Shown piece after piece: positions 1-7,030 of a stretch of 20,769 bases of DNA. The translations under genes and the position numbers were made by a program. The DNA is from RGIG4608 sp045635885 (lineage in GTDB: Bacteria; Bacillota; Clostridia; Oscillospirales; CAG-272): assembly GCA_045635885.1 (NCBI GenBank), contig JAZTWO010000019.1, forward strand, positions 1-20,769, written 5' to 3'. Within the stretch, counting starts at the first letter, position 1; each line of letters begins with the position of its first letter. Below the pieces are notes generated by a model. The model worked only from the letters and a program-made list of their open reading frames with translations. It made no database searches and was not told where the DNA came from.

Positions 1-540
1 AAAAGTTACAAAGTATAGATGTGGGGCTTTTTTGAAAAGCCGCACGCCGCGCGTAAAATAATGGATATGGATTAAAATTCGAGTGGCGCGCCCTGCAAAC
101 ACGCTTTGCGGTTTGCCTATATTTATCTAAAATCCATCGCCCCCGAAAAACTTTAATCGCCTTGGTTTGTGGTGGTTTGACGTAAATTTTCGACAATTTG
201 CGAGCAAATTATCGGTTTGACCAATAAAATCCCCTTATGTGAGTGAACTCCCAACGGTGATTTTCTTGTCCGAACTACGAAAACCAATCCCAAAGGATTG
301 TTTTTCTAAAATTTACTCTGTTAAAGTGTAGCCATAAGGTTTTATAGTTAGATAAAATCAGTATATTGTATGTATAATGTCGCTCACCGTAGGGGCGCAC
401 CGTGTGCGTCCGTTTTAGACACAGAGAAATGTTTTTGTGTGATATAAAAAGTTAGTTTATGTTGGGTGGGGAAATCGATTGTGCAAATTAAATGGCAAGC
501 CCCTCGACGATCCGTTTAAAAACTGAGCAAATTATTCAGG
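1..540 (-). repeat. Composite hairpin-rich intergenic repeat, copy A
   Basis: No gene is supported in this stretch. It carries a reverse-oriented copy of the composite repeat found elsewhere in the window. From left to right: an end module with GTTACAAAG and a hairpin with arms GGCTTTT/AAAAGCC (near 25-42); the conserved flank around 152-182; a hairpin AATTTG-CGAG-CAAATT (195-210); a hairpin TGTGAG-TGAA-CTCCCA with one mismatch (238-253); a hairpin CAATCC-CAAA-GGATTG (285-300); a conserved stretch to the 'GTCGCTCACCGTAGGGG' module; and a GTAGGGG hairpin (388-412). The 71 bp at 388-458 are identical to 9284-9354. The true left boundary may lie outside the window. Function is unknown. Confidence 0.75.
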
Positions 541-543
541 CGC

Positions 544-572
544 AAAAAAAGAGGACTCGAAAGAGTCCTCTT
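544..572 (-). terminator. Intrinsic terminator downstream of jag
   Basis: The arms GAGGACTC (551-558) and GAGTCCTC (563-570) form a perfect 8-bp stem with a GAAA loop (TTTC in the minus-strand transcript). On the minus strand the stem is followed by a run of seven T (complement of 544-550). It lies 11 bp past the jag stop codon and probably ends the yidC-jag transcript. Confidence 0.85.
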
Positions 573-582
573 ATATATTTGA

Positions 583-1221
583 TTATTTCTTGCTTTCGTC
601 GAGGTAAATAACTACCTTACGGTTGTTTTCTGAACCGATAGAGTTTGTATTAACACCGGGGAAGCTTTGAAGCTCTGCGTGGATAATACGGCGCTCGTAG
701 GGGTTCATGGGCTCAAGCATTACGCTTCTCTTATACTTAACAACCTTATGTGCCATTCTTCTTGCAAGTGCACGAAGAGTTTCTTCTCTCTTTGCTCTAT
801 AAGACTCAATATCAAGGGAAATTTTGGGAACGGATTCCTTTTTGTTTTCTGTTCTATTAGCCGCAAGATTTGCAAGGTGTTGGAAGGAGTCAAGTGTTTC
901 ACCATGGTGACCAATAAGTGCGCCTGCTGCCTCGCCTGTGATGTCAATCTTTTTGCCAAGCTCTGTATCAGATACAGTAACCGTTGCATCAATGTGCATA
1001 TTTTTAAGTGTTGTTTTTACAAAAGCAACTGCAAGATCAATTGCTGTGGGAGCATATGTTACCTTAACCTTTGCAGGTGTTGCTCCGATACCGAAAAGGC
1101 CTTTTTTCGCCTCTTCAATAACTGTATATTCTACAGCATCAACACCAACGCCAAGTTCTTTTGTAGCGTTTTCAAGTGCTTCTTCAACTGTTTTAGCTGT
1201 AACAATAGTTTCTTTTATCAT
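583..1221 (-). CDS. jag: RNA-binding protein Jag/KhpB (SpoIIIJ-associated)
   Basis: A 212-residue cytoplasmic RNA-binding protein of the Jag/KhpB family. Three domains are visible in order. An N-terminal Jag_N domain (about 1-55) contains the KKGLFGIG motif. A KH domain (about 60-135) carries a GHHG version of the GxxG loop followed by ETLDSFQHL. A C-terminal R3H domain (about 140-208) contains NPYERRIIHAEL. Length matches the family. In Firmicutes Jag/KhpB forms a complex with KhpA and influences cell elongation and mRNA fate, and it is nearly always encoded next to yidC, as here (36-bp gap). The start is the ATG at 1219-1221; the upstream Shine-Dalgarno is weak, which fits translation coupled to yidC. 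A terminator follows. Identification is secure; the precise RNA targets are not inferable. Confidence 0.95.
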   Translation of the reverse strand: MIKETIVTAKTVEEALENATKELGVGVDAVEYTVIEEAKKGLFGIGATPAKVKVTYAPTAIDLAVAFVKTTLKNMHIDATVTVSDTELGKKIDITGEAAGALIGHHGETLDSFQHLANLAANRTENKKESVPKISLDIESYRAKREETLRALARRMAHKVVKYKRSVMLEPMNPYERRIIHAELQSFPGVNTNSIGSENNRKVVIYLDESKK

Positions 1222-1257
1222 TTTATTTATTTCTCGTCTTTCTAAAAATCTAAATTA

Positions 1258-2871
1258 TTACTTTACGAATGAGATATAGTCTTCTTCATCATCATCTATG
1301 TGGTGAAGTGAGCGAGGTCTTTCTCTGTTGGGATCAAGATTTGATTCGCTTGATTCGCCCTTGCGTTTTCTTTGGGGTTTTTTAGTGCCAAGTTCTCTTT
1401 CGGCTGCTTTAAAATCTTCCTCTGTAAATACGGGGAGAGGCATTACCTTACTCATAATGTACTGCTTAAATGTTGAAATAACGCTCTTAAATACCCAATA
1501 GATACCTACAGCACCGGGAACCAAGAAACAGAAGAATGTTGACATAAGGGGCATATACCACTCCATCATCTTTGTGGAGCAACCTGCACCGGGAGCATTT
1601 TCGTTCTGTGTGGGCTGGTATGTGAACTTTCTTGAAATCTTCATTGAGAAGAAGTAAGTTACAAATGTGAGCACGGGAACTACAAGCAACAAATAGTTAT
1701 CATTGAAGCTTGGTGTGTAACCAAAGTCAATTCCTGCAATCTTAAATGAAGGAATTTTGTTTGAAACCTGTGCAAAGTTTTCGAATATTTCGTTGCTGTT
1801 CTGGAAGAGCAAGAAGTCTTTAAGTCCTGAAAAATCAATATCTCTGATTTTTGAAAGCAACTCGATAGTACCGTTGCTTGATTTAAGTGTCATTCCAAGA
1901 CCGCCTGCTGCCTGACTTGTTGTGGCATATATTCCAAGTGCCTGTGTCAAGTTTGCAGAGCATCCAAGAACGTTCTGAAGGGGGTCAACAACGATTCTGT
2001 AAAGAACCATAATGATGGGGAGCTGAATAAGAAGAGGAAGACATCCGCCCATGGGGTTGAAGTTTTCTCTTTGATAAAGCTCTTGAATTTCCATTGCAAC
2101 CTTTTGCTGTGTTGCACGGTCATCTCTTCCCTTATAGCGATTTCTAATCGCCATTTCCTTGGGACGAAGCATCGCCTGCTTGATTGAACTCTTTTGTTGT
2201 TTGATTGAAAGAGGAATCATGCAGATTTCAATGATGATGGCAAAAATACAAATTGCGATAAGATAGTTGCCAAAACCAATTGTTCTTGTGATAAAGCCAA
2301 GGAAAGAACCAATGTAGTAACGAATGTTACCCATAAGGTCACGCTTTGTAGAGAGGTCAACCGTATCCTGAATTGCAATCAAGATAAGGTCCGCATCTGC
2401 TTGCGCAAATTCGGGATATACAACCTCAGGAGTTGTTTCGGGAGTTGTAGCATCAGGTGTTTCTTCAGGTGTTGTAGCATCGGGATTTTCCCCGTCGGGA
2501 GTTGTTGCGTCGGGATTTTGCTCTTCAACAACGTCCTCTGCAAAGATAATGCCTGCATACTTTGTGATAACCTTTTGAACGTATTCATAGTTAACACCCT
2601 TGTTTACAGAAAAATCGGTGTCTTTTCCGTCGATAACGTCATAACCGCGGTAAGCGGCAAGAAAAGCATCTCTTGCCTCTGCGTTGTTATAGATTTTTGT
2701 TGCAACTGCATCAAGCTCTTCCTGTTTTAATACGTTTTCGGCACCGTTATAGTTCTTAACGGTTTTGCTAACTGTTGTAGAAGCTGTGCCCATGCAAGAA
2801 GACAAAATAGCACTAACTGCAATCAAGATGATTACAATGCTAAAAAATCTTGAATTAAAAATCTTTTTCAT
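1258..2871 (-). CDS. yidC: Membrane protein insertase YidC/SpoIIIJ/Oxa1, long form
   Basis: A 537-residue insertase that places membrane proteins into the cytoplasmic membrane alone or with Sec. The N-terminus is a lipoprotein signal with lipobox LSSC (Cys at about 26). The YidC core starts near residue 180 (GNIRYYIGSFLGFITRTIGFGNY) and includes the basic cytoplasmic hairpin after MIPLSIKQQKSS, and NPMGGCLPLLIQLPI. It ends with membrane segments around VPVLTFVTYFFS and VPGAVGIYWVFKS and a basic/acidic tail. It is about twice the ~260-290 residues of Bacillus SpoIIIJ. The extra length is an extracytoplasmic region after the lipobox with a Pro/Thr-rich PDATTP repeat, and a long loop between core helices. 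I chose the ATG at 2869-2871; a TTG two codons upstream is possible. No strong Shine-Dalgarno is visible. A ~135-bp gap with small hairpins separates it from yidD. Confidence 0.95.
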   Translation of the reverse strand: MKKIFNSRFFSIVIILIAVSAILSSCMGTASTTVSKTVKNYNGAENVLKQEELDAVATKIYNNAEARDAFLAAYRGYDVIDGKDTDFSVNKGVNYEYVQKVITKYAGIIFAEDVVEEQNPDATTPDGENPDATTPEETPDATTPETTPEVVYPEFAQADADLILIAIQDTVDLSTKRDLMGNIRYYIGSFLGFITRTIGFGNYLIAICIFAIIIEICMIPLSIKQQKSSIKQAMLRPKEMAIRNRYKGRDDRATQQKVAMEIQELYQRENFNPMGGCLPLLIQLPIIMVLYRIVVDPLQNVLGCSANLTQALGIYATTSQAAGGLGMTLKSSNGTIELLSKIRDIDFSGLKDFLLFQNSNEIFENFAQVSNKIPSFKIAGIDFGYTPSFNDNYLLLVVPVLTFVTYFFSMKISRKFTYQPTQNENAPGAGCSTKMMEWYMPLMSTFFCFLVPGAVGIYWVFKSVISTFKQYIMSKVMPLPVFTEEDFKAAERELGTKKPQRKRKGESSESNLDPNRERPRSLHHIDDDEEDYISFVK

Positions 2872-3006
2872 TTTCAATTTTAACTTTAATTAACTTAAAA
2901 ATTTAAGTTAATTCCCTTTCTGTTATAATGGGTTTGTGTGCTATCTAATTATGCACCGAATAGCACTTCGGTAAACCGTGAAAATGCTCTATTTTGAGCA
3001 ACGGTG

Positions 3007-3240
3007 TCATTTTTGCTCTTTCTTTCTTTTGGGAACGGGGTCATATCCGCCCGCGCAATATGGATTGCAACGAAGAATTCGCCACGCAGTTAAGCCGATT
3101 CCTATGAAAAATCCCCACTCCACAAATGCTTCAATTGCATATTGGGAGCAAGTGGGACGAAAACGGCACGTTGGCTGTCCCTTTAGTTTTGAAAGATGCT
3201 TTTGGTAAAAGCGAACAAGATAGATGCAGAGCTTTTTCAT
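3007..3240 (-). CDS. yidD: Membrane protein insertion efficiency factor YidD
   Basis: A 77-residue peripheral membrane protein of the YidD family, which helps YidC-dependent insertion. The diagnostic motifs are present: an amphipathic N-terminus (KLCIYLVRFYQKHLSKL), then CRFRPTCSQYAIEA with conserved cysteines, then WRILRCNPYCAGGYDPVP. Length is typical. The start ATG overlaps the rnpA stop codon as TAATG (3238-3242), so translation is probably coupled to rnpA. The tail is lysine-rich (PKRKKEQK). The order rnpA-yidD-yidC is the normal one for Firmicutes. Confidence 0.96.
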   Translation of the reverse strand: MKKLCIYLVRFYQKHLSKLKGQPTCRFRPTCSQYAIEAFVEWGFFIGIGLTAWRILRCNPYCAGGYDPVPKRKKEQK

Positions 3241-3647
3241 TATGCCTCTGCCCCTTGTGAAGTGTTTGGTGTGTGCTTGTACATGTCAAGCTTTTGGAAT
3301 GCACGAATAAGCTCGTGCGCCATATCCTTGCTGCTTGCCTCGTGTGCTCCCACCTTTGCGGCTATAACGATTAAATAGCCGGTTTTGAGTGGTGCATAGT
3401 TTTTTGCCTCGGCAAATCCTGCACGAATAACTCGCTTTGTTCTGTTGCGATCAACTGCCCCACCAATTTTTTTTGAAACTGAAAGTCCGACACGGTTGAT
3501 ATATTGCTTTTCGGGATTTTTAAGCATCTGCTTTTTTGCTCCCCAGTCACGCAAAATGTAAACGGAAAGGTGTTTTGAGTGTGCCTTTTCGCCATTTCGA
3601 TATGCTTTTTGATAAAGATGATTCTCTTTTATCGCAATATCCTTCAT
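3240..3647 (-). CDS. rnpA: Ribonuclease P protein component
   Basis: A 135-residue protein subunit of RNase P, which together with the RNA subunit removes 5' leaders from pre-tRNAs. The family hallmarks are visible: an N-terminal basic strand region (KENHLYQKAYRNGEKAHSKH), GLSVSKKIGGAVDRNRTKRVIR carrying the RNR motif, and a C-terminal GYLIVIAAKVGA strand and helix. The tail (HTPNTSQGAEA) is slightly longer than usual. The start ATG lies at 3645-3647, with AAGGA about 11 nt upstream. It overlaps yidD by the TAATG junction. Unusually, it is separated from rpmH by ~590 bp and a terminator, so it must have its own promoter; none is clear by eye. Confidence 0.95.
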   Translation of the reverse strand: MKDIAIKENHLYQKAYRNGEKAHSKHLSVYILRDWGAKKQMLKNPEKQYINRVGLSVSKKIGGAVDRNRTKRVIRAGFAEAKNYAPLKTGYLIVIAAKVGAHEASSKDMAHELIRAFQKLDMYKHTPNTSQGAEA

Positions 3648-3679
3648 TTTGGGCTTCGTCCTTTCTTATTTTGTCCTGT

Positions 3680-4140
3680 GCTGAAATTTTGTGCTTCCGT
3701 AAAATTAGTTTTGTAAAAATGCGCTCAAGCCGCGCAGGCTCTTCTTTTTCAAGAAAAAGAAGCAAAAAGCTTTTAATCGTTGGGAAAATAAAATCCGCGC
3801 AAATTGTGTCAACGAGTTGACACTGAACAATTTTGCTCATACATTCGCAAAATTTGTAATTTGCTATTACCATATGTAGCCATTTTGCTATCAAAATAGA
3901 CATGCTCTGGCAAAGCAATTTTTAGAAAATCAAATCTTTGATTTGATTTTCGTAGTGCAAATGATAAAATAGCCGTCGAAAACTTGTTTTCGTAAGAATA
4001 TTTTGTTATTTGTACCGCATAAATGCTTGCATTTTGCGAAAAATTGCGTAGACCCATCACCTACTCCACGATTGTTTTGCCCCGCTTTTTCAAAAGCGGA
4101 AGCCCAAGCGGCTTGAGCGGTTGGTACTTAACTAACAACG
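3680..4140 (+). repeat. Composite hairpin-rich intergenic repeat, copy B (two halves joined)
   Basis: This fills most of the gap between rnpA and rpmH. The left part is reverse-oriented: a perfect hairpin with arms CTTCTTTTTC/GAAAAAGAAG (3741-3762), a conserved 'GCTTTTAATCGT' stretch, and a hairpin GTGTCAA-CGAG-TTGACAC (3806-3823). The right part is forward-oriented: an 11-bp perfect stem around TTT (3926-3950, arms end CAAATC/GATTTG), CGAAAA-CTTG-TTTTCG (3977-3992), AAATG-CTTG-CATTT (4021-4034), and an end module with arms CCGCTTTT/AAAAGCGG near 4085-4102. It is divergent from copies A, D and E in sequence but the order of hairpins is the same. Open reading frames across it are not credible genes. 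Confidence 0.7.
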
Positions 4141-4154
4141 ATTAAATATTTCAC

Positions 4155-4209
4155 AAAAAAACCGATGACGGTTTTGGGGTCGCTATTGCAACCGCACTCG
4201 GTCATCGGT
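4155..4209 (-). terminator. Intrinsic terminator downstream of rpmH
   Basis: The arms ACCGATGAC (4161-4169) and GTCATCGGT (4201-4209) form a perfect 9-bp stem. Read on the minus strand, the stem is followed directly by seven T (complement of 4155-4161). It sits 30 bp past the rpmH stop codon, so rpmH is probably a monocistronic transcript rather than part of the usual rpmH-rnpA operon. Confidence 0.8.
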
Positions 4210-4238
4210 ATATTTTTGGGGATTTTCTCCCGCAAAGA

Positions 4239-4373
4239 TTAATAAGTCAATCTTTTTCTGCCTTTAGCGCGTCTTCTCTTAAGAACGTTTCTGCCGTCAG
4301 CAGTTCTCATTCTCTTTCTGAAACCGTGCTCTTTTTTTCTTTGTCTTTTCTTGGGTTGATATGTTCTGAGCAT
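4239..4373 (-). CDS. rpmH: Large ribosomal subunit protein bL34
   Basis: A 44-residue, highly basic ribosomal protein of the 50S subunit. The sequence is the canonical bL34 pattern: an N-terminal RTYQP, then HGFRKRMRTADGRNVL, then RRRAKGRKRLTY. The start is the ATG at 4371-4373, preceded by a strong AGGAGGTGG site (4379-4387). A longer in-frame reading from 4451 is not needed. A consensus promoter lies ~80 bp upstream and a terminator 30 bp downstream. In most Firmicutes the divergent neighbour is dnaA; here it is a BspA-like surface protein. Confidence 0.98.
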   Translation of the reverse strand: MLRTYQPKKRQRKKEHGFRKRMRTADGRNVLKRRRAKGRKRLTY

Positions 4374-4453
4374 TATTGCCACCTCCTGTAGAATATGTTC
4401 GGAAGCGTGTTGCTTTTCAGCCGTTTTTACGCTTTTACACAATGACATCATAT

Positions 4454-4483
4454 ATTATAAACACAAAAGTGCATTTTTGTCAA
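4454..4483 (-). promoter_or_regulatory. Promoter for rpmH
   Basis: On the minus strand a -35 box TTGACA (complement of 4478-4483) and a -10 box TATAAT (complement of 4454-4459) are spaced 18 bp. Both hexamers are perfect consensus. The leader to the rpmH start would be about 70 nt. Confidence 0.85.
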
Positions 4484-4627
4484 GTGTTTTTGATGATTTT
4501 TTTGATTTTTCTTCTATATATATTGTTAAAAATCGCAATTTTGGTCAAAACTAAACCGCAAGTTGAGATTTTGGGGCGGATTTTGCGGTGGGAATTGTGT
4601 TTTTCGACTTTAATTTTATATAATTAC

Positions 4628-4656
4628 TTGCAAAAAAATTCTGATGGTGCTATAAT
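4628..4656 (+). promoter_or_regulatory. Promoter for the leucine-rich-repeat gene
   Basis: TTGCAA (4628-4633) and TATAAT (4651-4656) are spaced 17 bp, 34 bp before the start codon, with GGAGG at 4678-4682. The rest of the 316-bp gap 4374-4689 is AT-rich and also holds the rpmH promoter and a 7-bp stem (ACCGCAA 4555-4561 / TTGCGGT 4583-4589). No DnaA box cluster is visible. Confidence 0.75.
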
Positions 4657-4689
4657 TAATTCACTAAATATTTTGTTGGAGGTAAAAAA

Positions 4690-5943
4690 ATGAACAAATC
4701 TCAAATTATTAGTATTATTGCATGCATAGTTGCAATTGCGGCAATTATTGTTGCATTTGTGGTTGCAGGCAAGGACGGAATAAACGGTATTAACGGTATC
4801 AATGGAATCAATGGTGCAGACGGAAAAGACGGTGTAACTCCCACAATTGAAATCAGTGATGACGGTTTTTGGGTAATCAATGGCGAAAAGACAAACGTTA
4901 GAGCCGAAGCGGAAAAGGTTGAAAATGAAAACGTTCAAGAGCTTGACTTCTATTTGCAGGATGACGGAACATATATGGTTGCGGTTGGTAACGCAAAATA
5001 CCTCTCAAATATAGTAATTCCTTCAACCTATAACGGTAAAGCGGTTACAGGTATTGCAAAAAATGCTTTTGATGGATGCGATAAACTTGTTAGTATTACC
5101 ATCCCCGACTCAGTAACAAGTATTGGTGAACGTGCATTCTATGAATGCACATCCCTTGCAAGCATAGTGATCCCTGATTCAGTAACAAGTATTGATTTGG
5201 GTGCATTCTATAATTGCACATCCCTTACAAGTGTAGAGATAGGCGATTCAGTAACAAGTGTTGGCTATGGTGCATTCTATAATTGCACATCCCTTACAAG
5301 CGTGGTGATCCCTGATTCAGTAACAAGTGTTGGTGATTATGCATTCTATAATTGCACATCCCTTGCAAGTGTAGAGATAGGCGATTCAGTAACAAGTATT
5401 GGTGAGTATGCATTCTCTGATTGCACATCCCTTACAAGTGTAGTAATACCCGATTCAGTAACAAGTATTGGCGATTCTGTATTCCGTGATTGCGCATCTC
5501 TTACAAGTGTAGTAATAGGCGATTCAGTAACAAGTATTGGTAGTGATGCATTCCGTAATTGCCCATCCCTTGCAAGCATAGTGATACCCGATTCAGTGAC
5601 AAGTATTGGTGATTATGTATTCAGTGGTTGCACGTCGCTTACTAGCATAGTAATACCCGATTCAGTAACAAGTATTGGTAATTCTGCATTCTATGGTTGC
5701 ACGTCCCTTACAAGTGTAGTAATACCCGATTCAGTAACAAGTATTGGTGGTTCTGCATTCTCTGATTGCATATCCCTTACAAGTATAGTAATACCTGATT
5801 CAGTAACAAGCATTGGTTATTCTGTATTCCGTGATTGCAAATCTCTTACAATTTACTGTGAGGCGACATCTAAGCCGAGCGGATGGAATTATGAGTGGAA
5901 CTATCGTGGTGGAACTGTCGTTTGGGGCTACACGGGTGAATAA
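4690..5943 (+). CDS. BspA-type leucine-rich-repeat surface protein with collagen-like stalk
   Basis: A 417-residue predicted surface protein. Residues 4-26 form one hydrophobic membrane segment. Residues 27-50 are eight collagen-like Gly-X-Y triplets (mostly GIN). A short linker (DGFWVINGEKT) and a lead-in domain follow. About twelve 23-residue BspA/LRR_5 repeats run from about 105 to 388, eleven of them with the core DSVTS followed by a CxSL step. The C-terminal cap (SKPSGWNYEWNYRGG...VVWGY) is common in BspA-like proteins. There is no LPXTG or other C-terminal anchor, so the N-terminal segment probably anchors it with the repeats outside. BspA-family proteins often act in adhesion or host contact; a specific ligand cannot be inferred. 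It has its own promoter and terminator and occupies the place where dnaA would be expected. Confidence 0.88.
   Translation: MNKSQIISIIACIVAIAAIIVAFVVAGKDGINGINGINGINGADGKDGVTPTIEISDDGFWVINGEKTNVRAEAEKVENENVQELDFYLQDDGTYMVAVGNAKYLSNIVIPSTYNGKAVTGIAKNAFDGCDKLVSITIPDSVTSIGERAFYECTSLASIVIPDSVTSIDLGAFYNCTSLTSVEIGDSVTSVGYGAFYNCTSLTSVVIPDSVTSVGDYAFYNCTSLASVEIGDSVTSIGEYAFSDCTSLTSVVIPDSVTSIGDSVFRDCASLTSVVIGDSVTSIGSDAFRNCPSLASIVIPDSVTSIGDYVFSGCTSLTSIVIPDSVTSIGNSAFYGCTSLTSVVIPDSVTSIGGSAFSDCISLTSIVIPDSVTSIGYSVFRDCKSLTIYCEATSKPSGWNYEWNYRGGTVVWGYTGE
5101..5859 (+). repeat. Eleven 69-bp tandem repeats within the LRR gene
   Basis: Each 69-bp unit encodes 23 residues and contains a near-invariant GATTCAGTAACAAGT core. 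Units 2-7 alternate between IPD and IGD starts, so part of the array behaves as a 138-bp higher-order repeat. High nucleotide identity makes the array prone to copy-number change. Confidence 0.9.
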
Positions 5944-5953
5944 TTGAAAAATG

Positions 5954-5984
5954 ACGGCGAGGATTTTATCCCCGCCGTTTTTTT
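5954..5984 (+). terminator. Intrinsic terminator of the LRR gene
   Basis: The arms ACGGCGAGGAT and ATCCCCGCCGT pair over 11 positions with one mismatch around a TTT loop, followed by seven T (5978-5984). It begins 10 bp after the stop codon. Confidence 0.9.
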
Positions 5985-6310
5985 GCCTTTTTTGCGCAGA
6001 CAAATTGGGATTTATCAGGGAGAAGATAGTTGAAGTAAACACACTCTCCGTCAACCTGCGCTTGCCACATCTGTTTCATAAATGAACCCCCCTCTCCGTC
6101 TTCGCCTACGGCAAATCCACCTCTCCCAGAGTGAGAGGCTTTGGTTTGTAAGCATTCGCTCGAAAAAGGCTCGCCCTTTGGGAGAGCTCCGCGTAAGCGG
6201 TGAGAGGGGCTAATACAAACTATCTCCTCGACAAACCAAAGCGATAAAAAAGTTTTGCCAAGCTTTTTCAAAAGCGGAAAACGGTACTTTCTAACTTTTC
6301 ATCAAAAACG
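5985..6310 (+). repeat. Intergenic repeat, copy F (CCTCTCC-type inverted modules plus composite end module)
   Basis: No gene is supported here. Two related GC-rich modules face each other: one around 6090-6142 beginning CCCCTCTCC and one on the minus strand around 6172-6210 beginning CCCCTCTCACC. The inverted pair CTTTGGTTTGT (6140-6150) and ACAAACCAAAG (6232-6242) encloses the second module. It ends with the same end module as copy D (GATAAAAAAGTTTTGCCAAG near 6242-6261, then a CTTTTTCAAAAG hairpin and TACTTTCTAAC). Open reading frames through it are translations of the repeat. Confidence 0.65.
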
Positions 6311-6348
6311 ATACTCAACCAACATTCACTTTAAGGTATATTTTTGCA

Positions 6349-6354
6349 TATACT
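6349..6354 (+). promoter_or_regulatory. Possible -10 box for the amidase-domain gene
   Basis: TATACT lies 27 bp before the start codon, with a weak TTCACT 18 bp upstream (6325-6330). It lies just past the repeat, so the gene probably has its own promoter. Confidence 0.4.
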
Positions 6355-6380
6355 ATCAAAAAAGAAAGTGGGGTTTTGAT

Positions 6381-6977
6381 ATGATAGTAACCAAGCAATA
6401 CAATCGTGATCGGGCGGTGGAATACGCACGCAGGTGGGCGCTCTCTCGCAATCCGTTGTTCTATGATTTCACGGGTGGGGGCGGAAACTGCACAAATTTC
6501 GTTTCACAATGCGTTCTTGCGGGCGCATTGGTAATGAATCCAATCGACACTTTTGGTTGGTATTATGAAAATCTTGACAATCGCTCGCCATCTTGGACGG
6601 GAGTGCGTGAGTTTTATGAATTTATGTGCGGAATAGGTGATTTTTCACCTCAAAACGAGCGAATTGGTCCTTTTTGCACCGAGGTTACAAAAGAAAGCAT
6701 AGAAATTGGCGATATTGTTCAACTTGCAAATTTCAGGGGCGATTTTTATCATTCGCTTTTTATTTCGGGATTTTCCGATGGCGAAATTCTAATTTGCGCT
6801 CAATCGAACGACGCACTTGATCGTCCTCTTTCAACTTATCGCTATTCCGTGGCACGATTTTTGCACGTTGAAGGCATAAACATTGAAATTTCTGACGAAA
6901 TTAGCGCATTTTCAAATCTTATTGATGGCACTTCCCTTCCGCCAAGGAGTCAAATTTACGTTCCAACGTCGATATAG
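6381..6977 (+). CDS. Amidase-domain (CHAP/NlpC-like) protein
   Basis: A 198-residue protein resembling the 'putative amidase domain' family, a papain-like hydrolase fold related to CHAP and NlpC/P60. Visible signatures are YNRDRAVEYARRWA near the start, then GGGGNCTNFVSQC (candidate nucleophile Cys37), then DFYHSLFISG (candidate His124) and CAQSNDALDRPL (candidate Asn143/Asp144). No signal peptide or membrane segment is seen, although many relatives are secreted, so it probably acts in the cytoplasm or the mother cell. The start is the ATG at 6381. Reading upstream to 6255 would translate repeat DNA and is rejected. The Shine-Dalgarno is weak (GTGGGG). A bidirectional terminator follows. Substrate is unknown; peptidoglycan or peptide amide bonds are typical for the fold. 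Confidence 0.8.
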   Translation: MIVTKQYNRDRAVEYARRWALSRNPLFYDFTGGGGNCTNFVSQCVLAGALVMNPIDTFGWYYENLDNRSPSWTGVREFYEFMCGIGDFSPQNERIGPFCTEVTKESIEIGDIVQLANFRGDFYHSLFISGFSDGEILICAQSNDALDRPLSTYRYSVARFLHVEGINIEISDEISAFSNLIDGTSLPPRSQIYVPTSI

Positions 6978-6983
6978 AGAATG

Positions 6984-7012
6984 AAAAAAGGCATACCTTA
7001 GTATGCCTTTTA
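6984..7012. terminator. Bidirectional intrinsic terminator
   Basis: The arms GGCATAC (6990-6996) and GTATGCC (7001-7007) enclose CTTA. A runs on the left and T runs on the right allow it to end both the plus-strand amidase gene and the minus-strand gene at 7031-7330. Confidence 0.85.
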
Positions 7013-7030
7013 TCAACTATTAATTTCTGA

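Noticed and set aside
2872..2877. TTG start for yidC
   Set aside because: It adds two residues before an ATG and has no better ribosome binding site.
3547..4060. Open frames in the rpmH-rnpA gap
   Set aside because: They overlap hairpins of copy B and the start of rnpA; no family match or ribosome binding site.
4374..4451. 70-residue version of bL34
   Set aside because: The extra 26 residues include the translated ribosome binding site; canonical bL34 is 44 residues.
5101..5859. CRISPR array
   Set aside because: The regular 69-bp repeats are in frame, encode BspA-type leucine-rich repeats, and have no unique spacers.
5966..6271. 101-residue minus-strand open frame
   Set aside because: It crosses the LRR terminator and the inverted CCTCTCC modules; composition follows the repeat and no start signal is seen.
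6255..6380. N-terminal extension of the amidase-domain protein
   Set aside because: The extra 42 residues translate the repeat end module (the same MPSFFKSG start occurs at 10085) and the promoter region; the ATG at 6381 fits the domain start.
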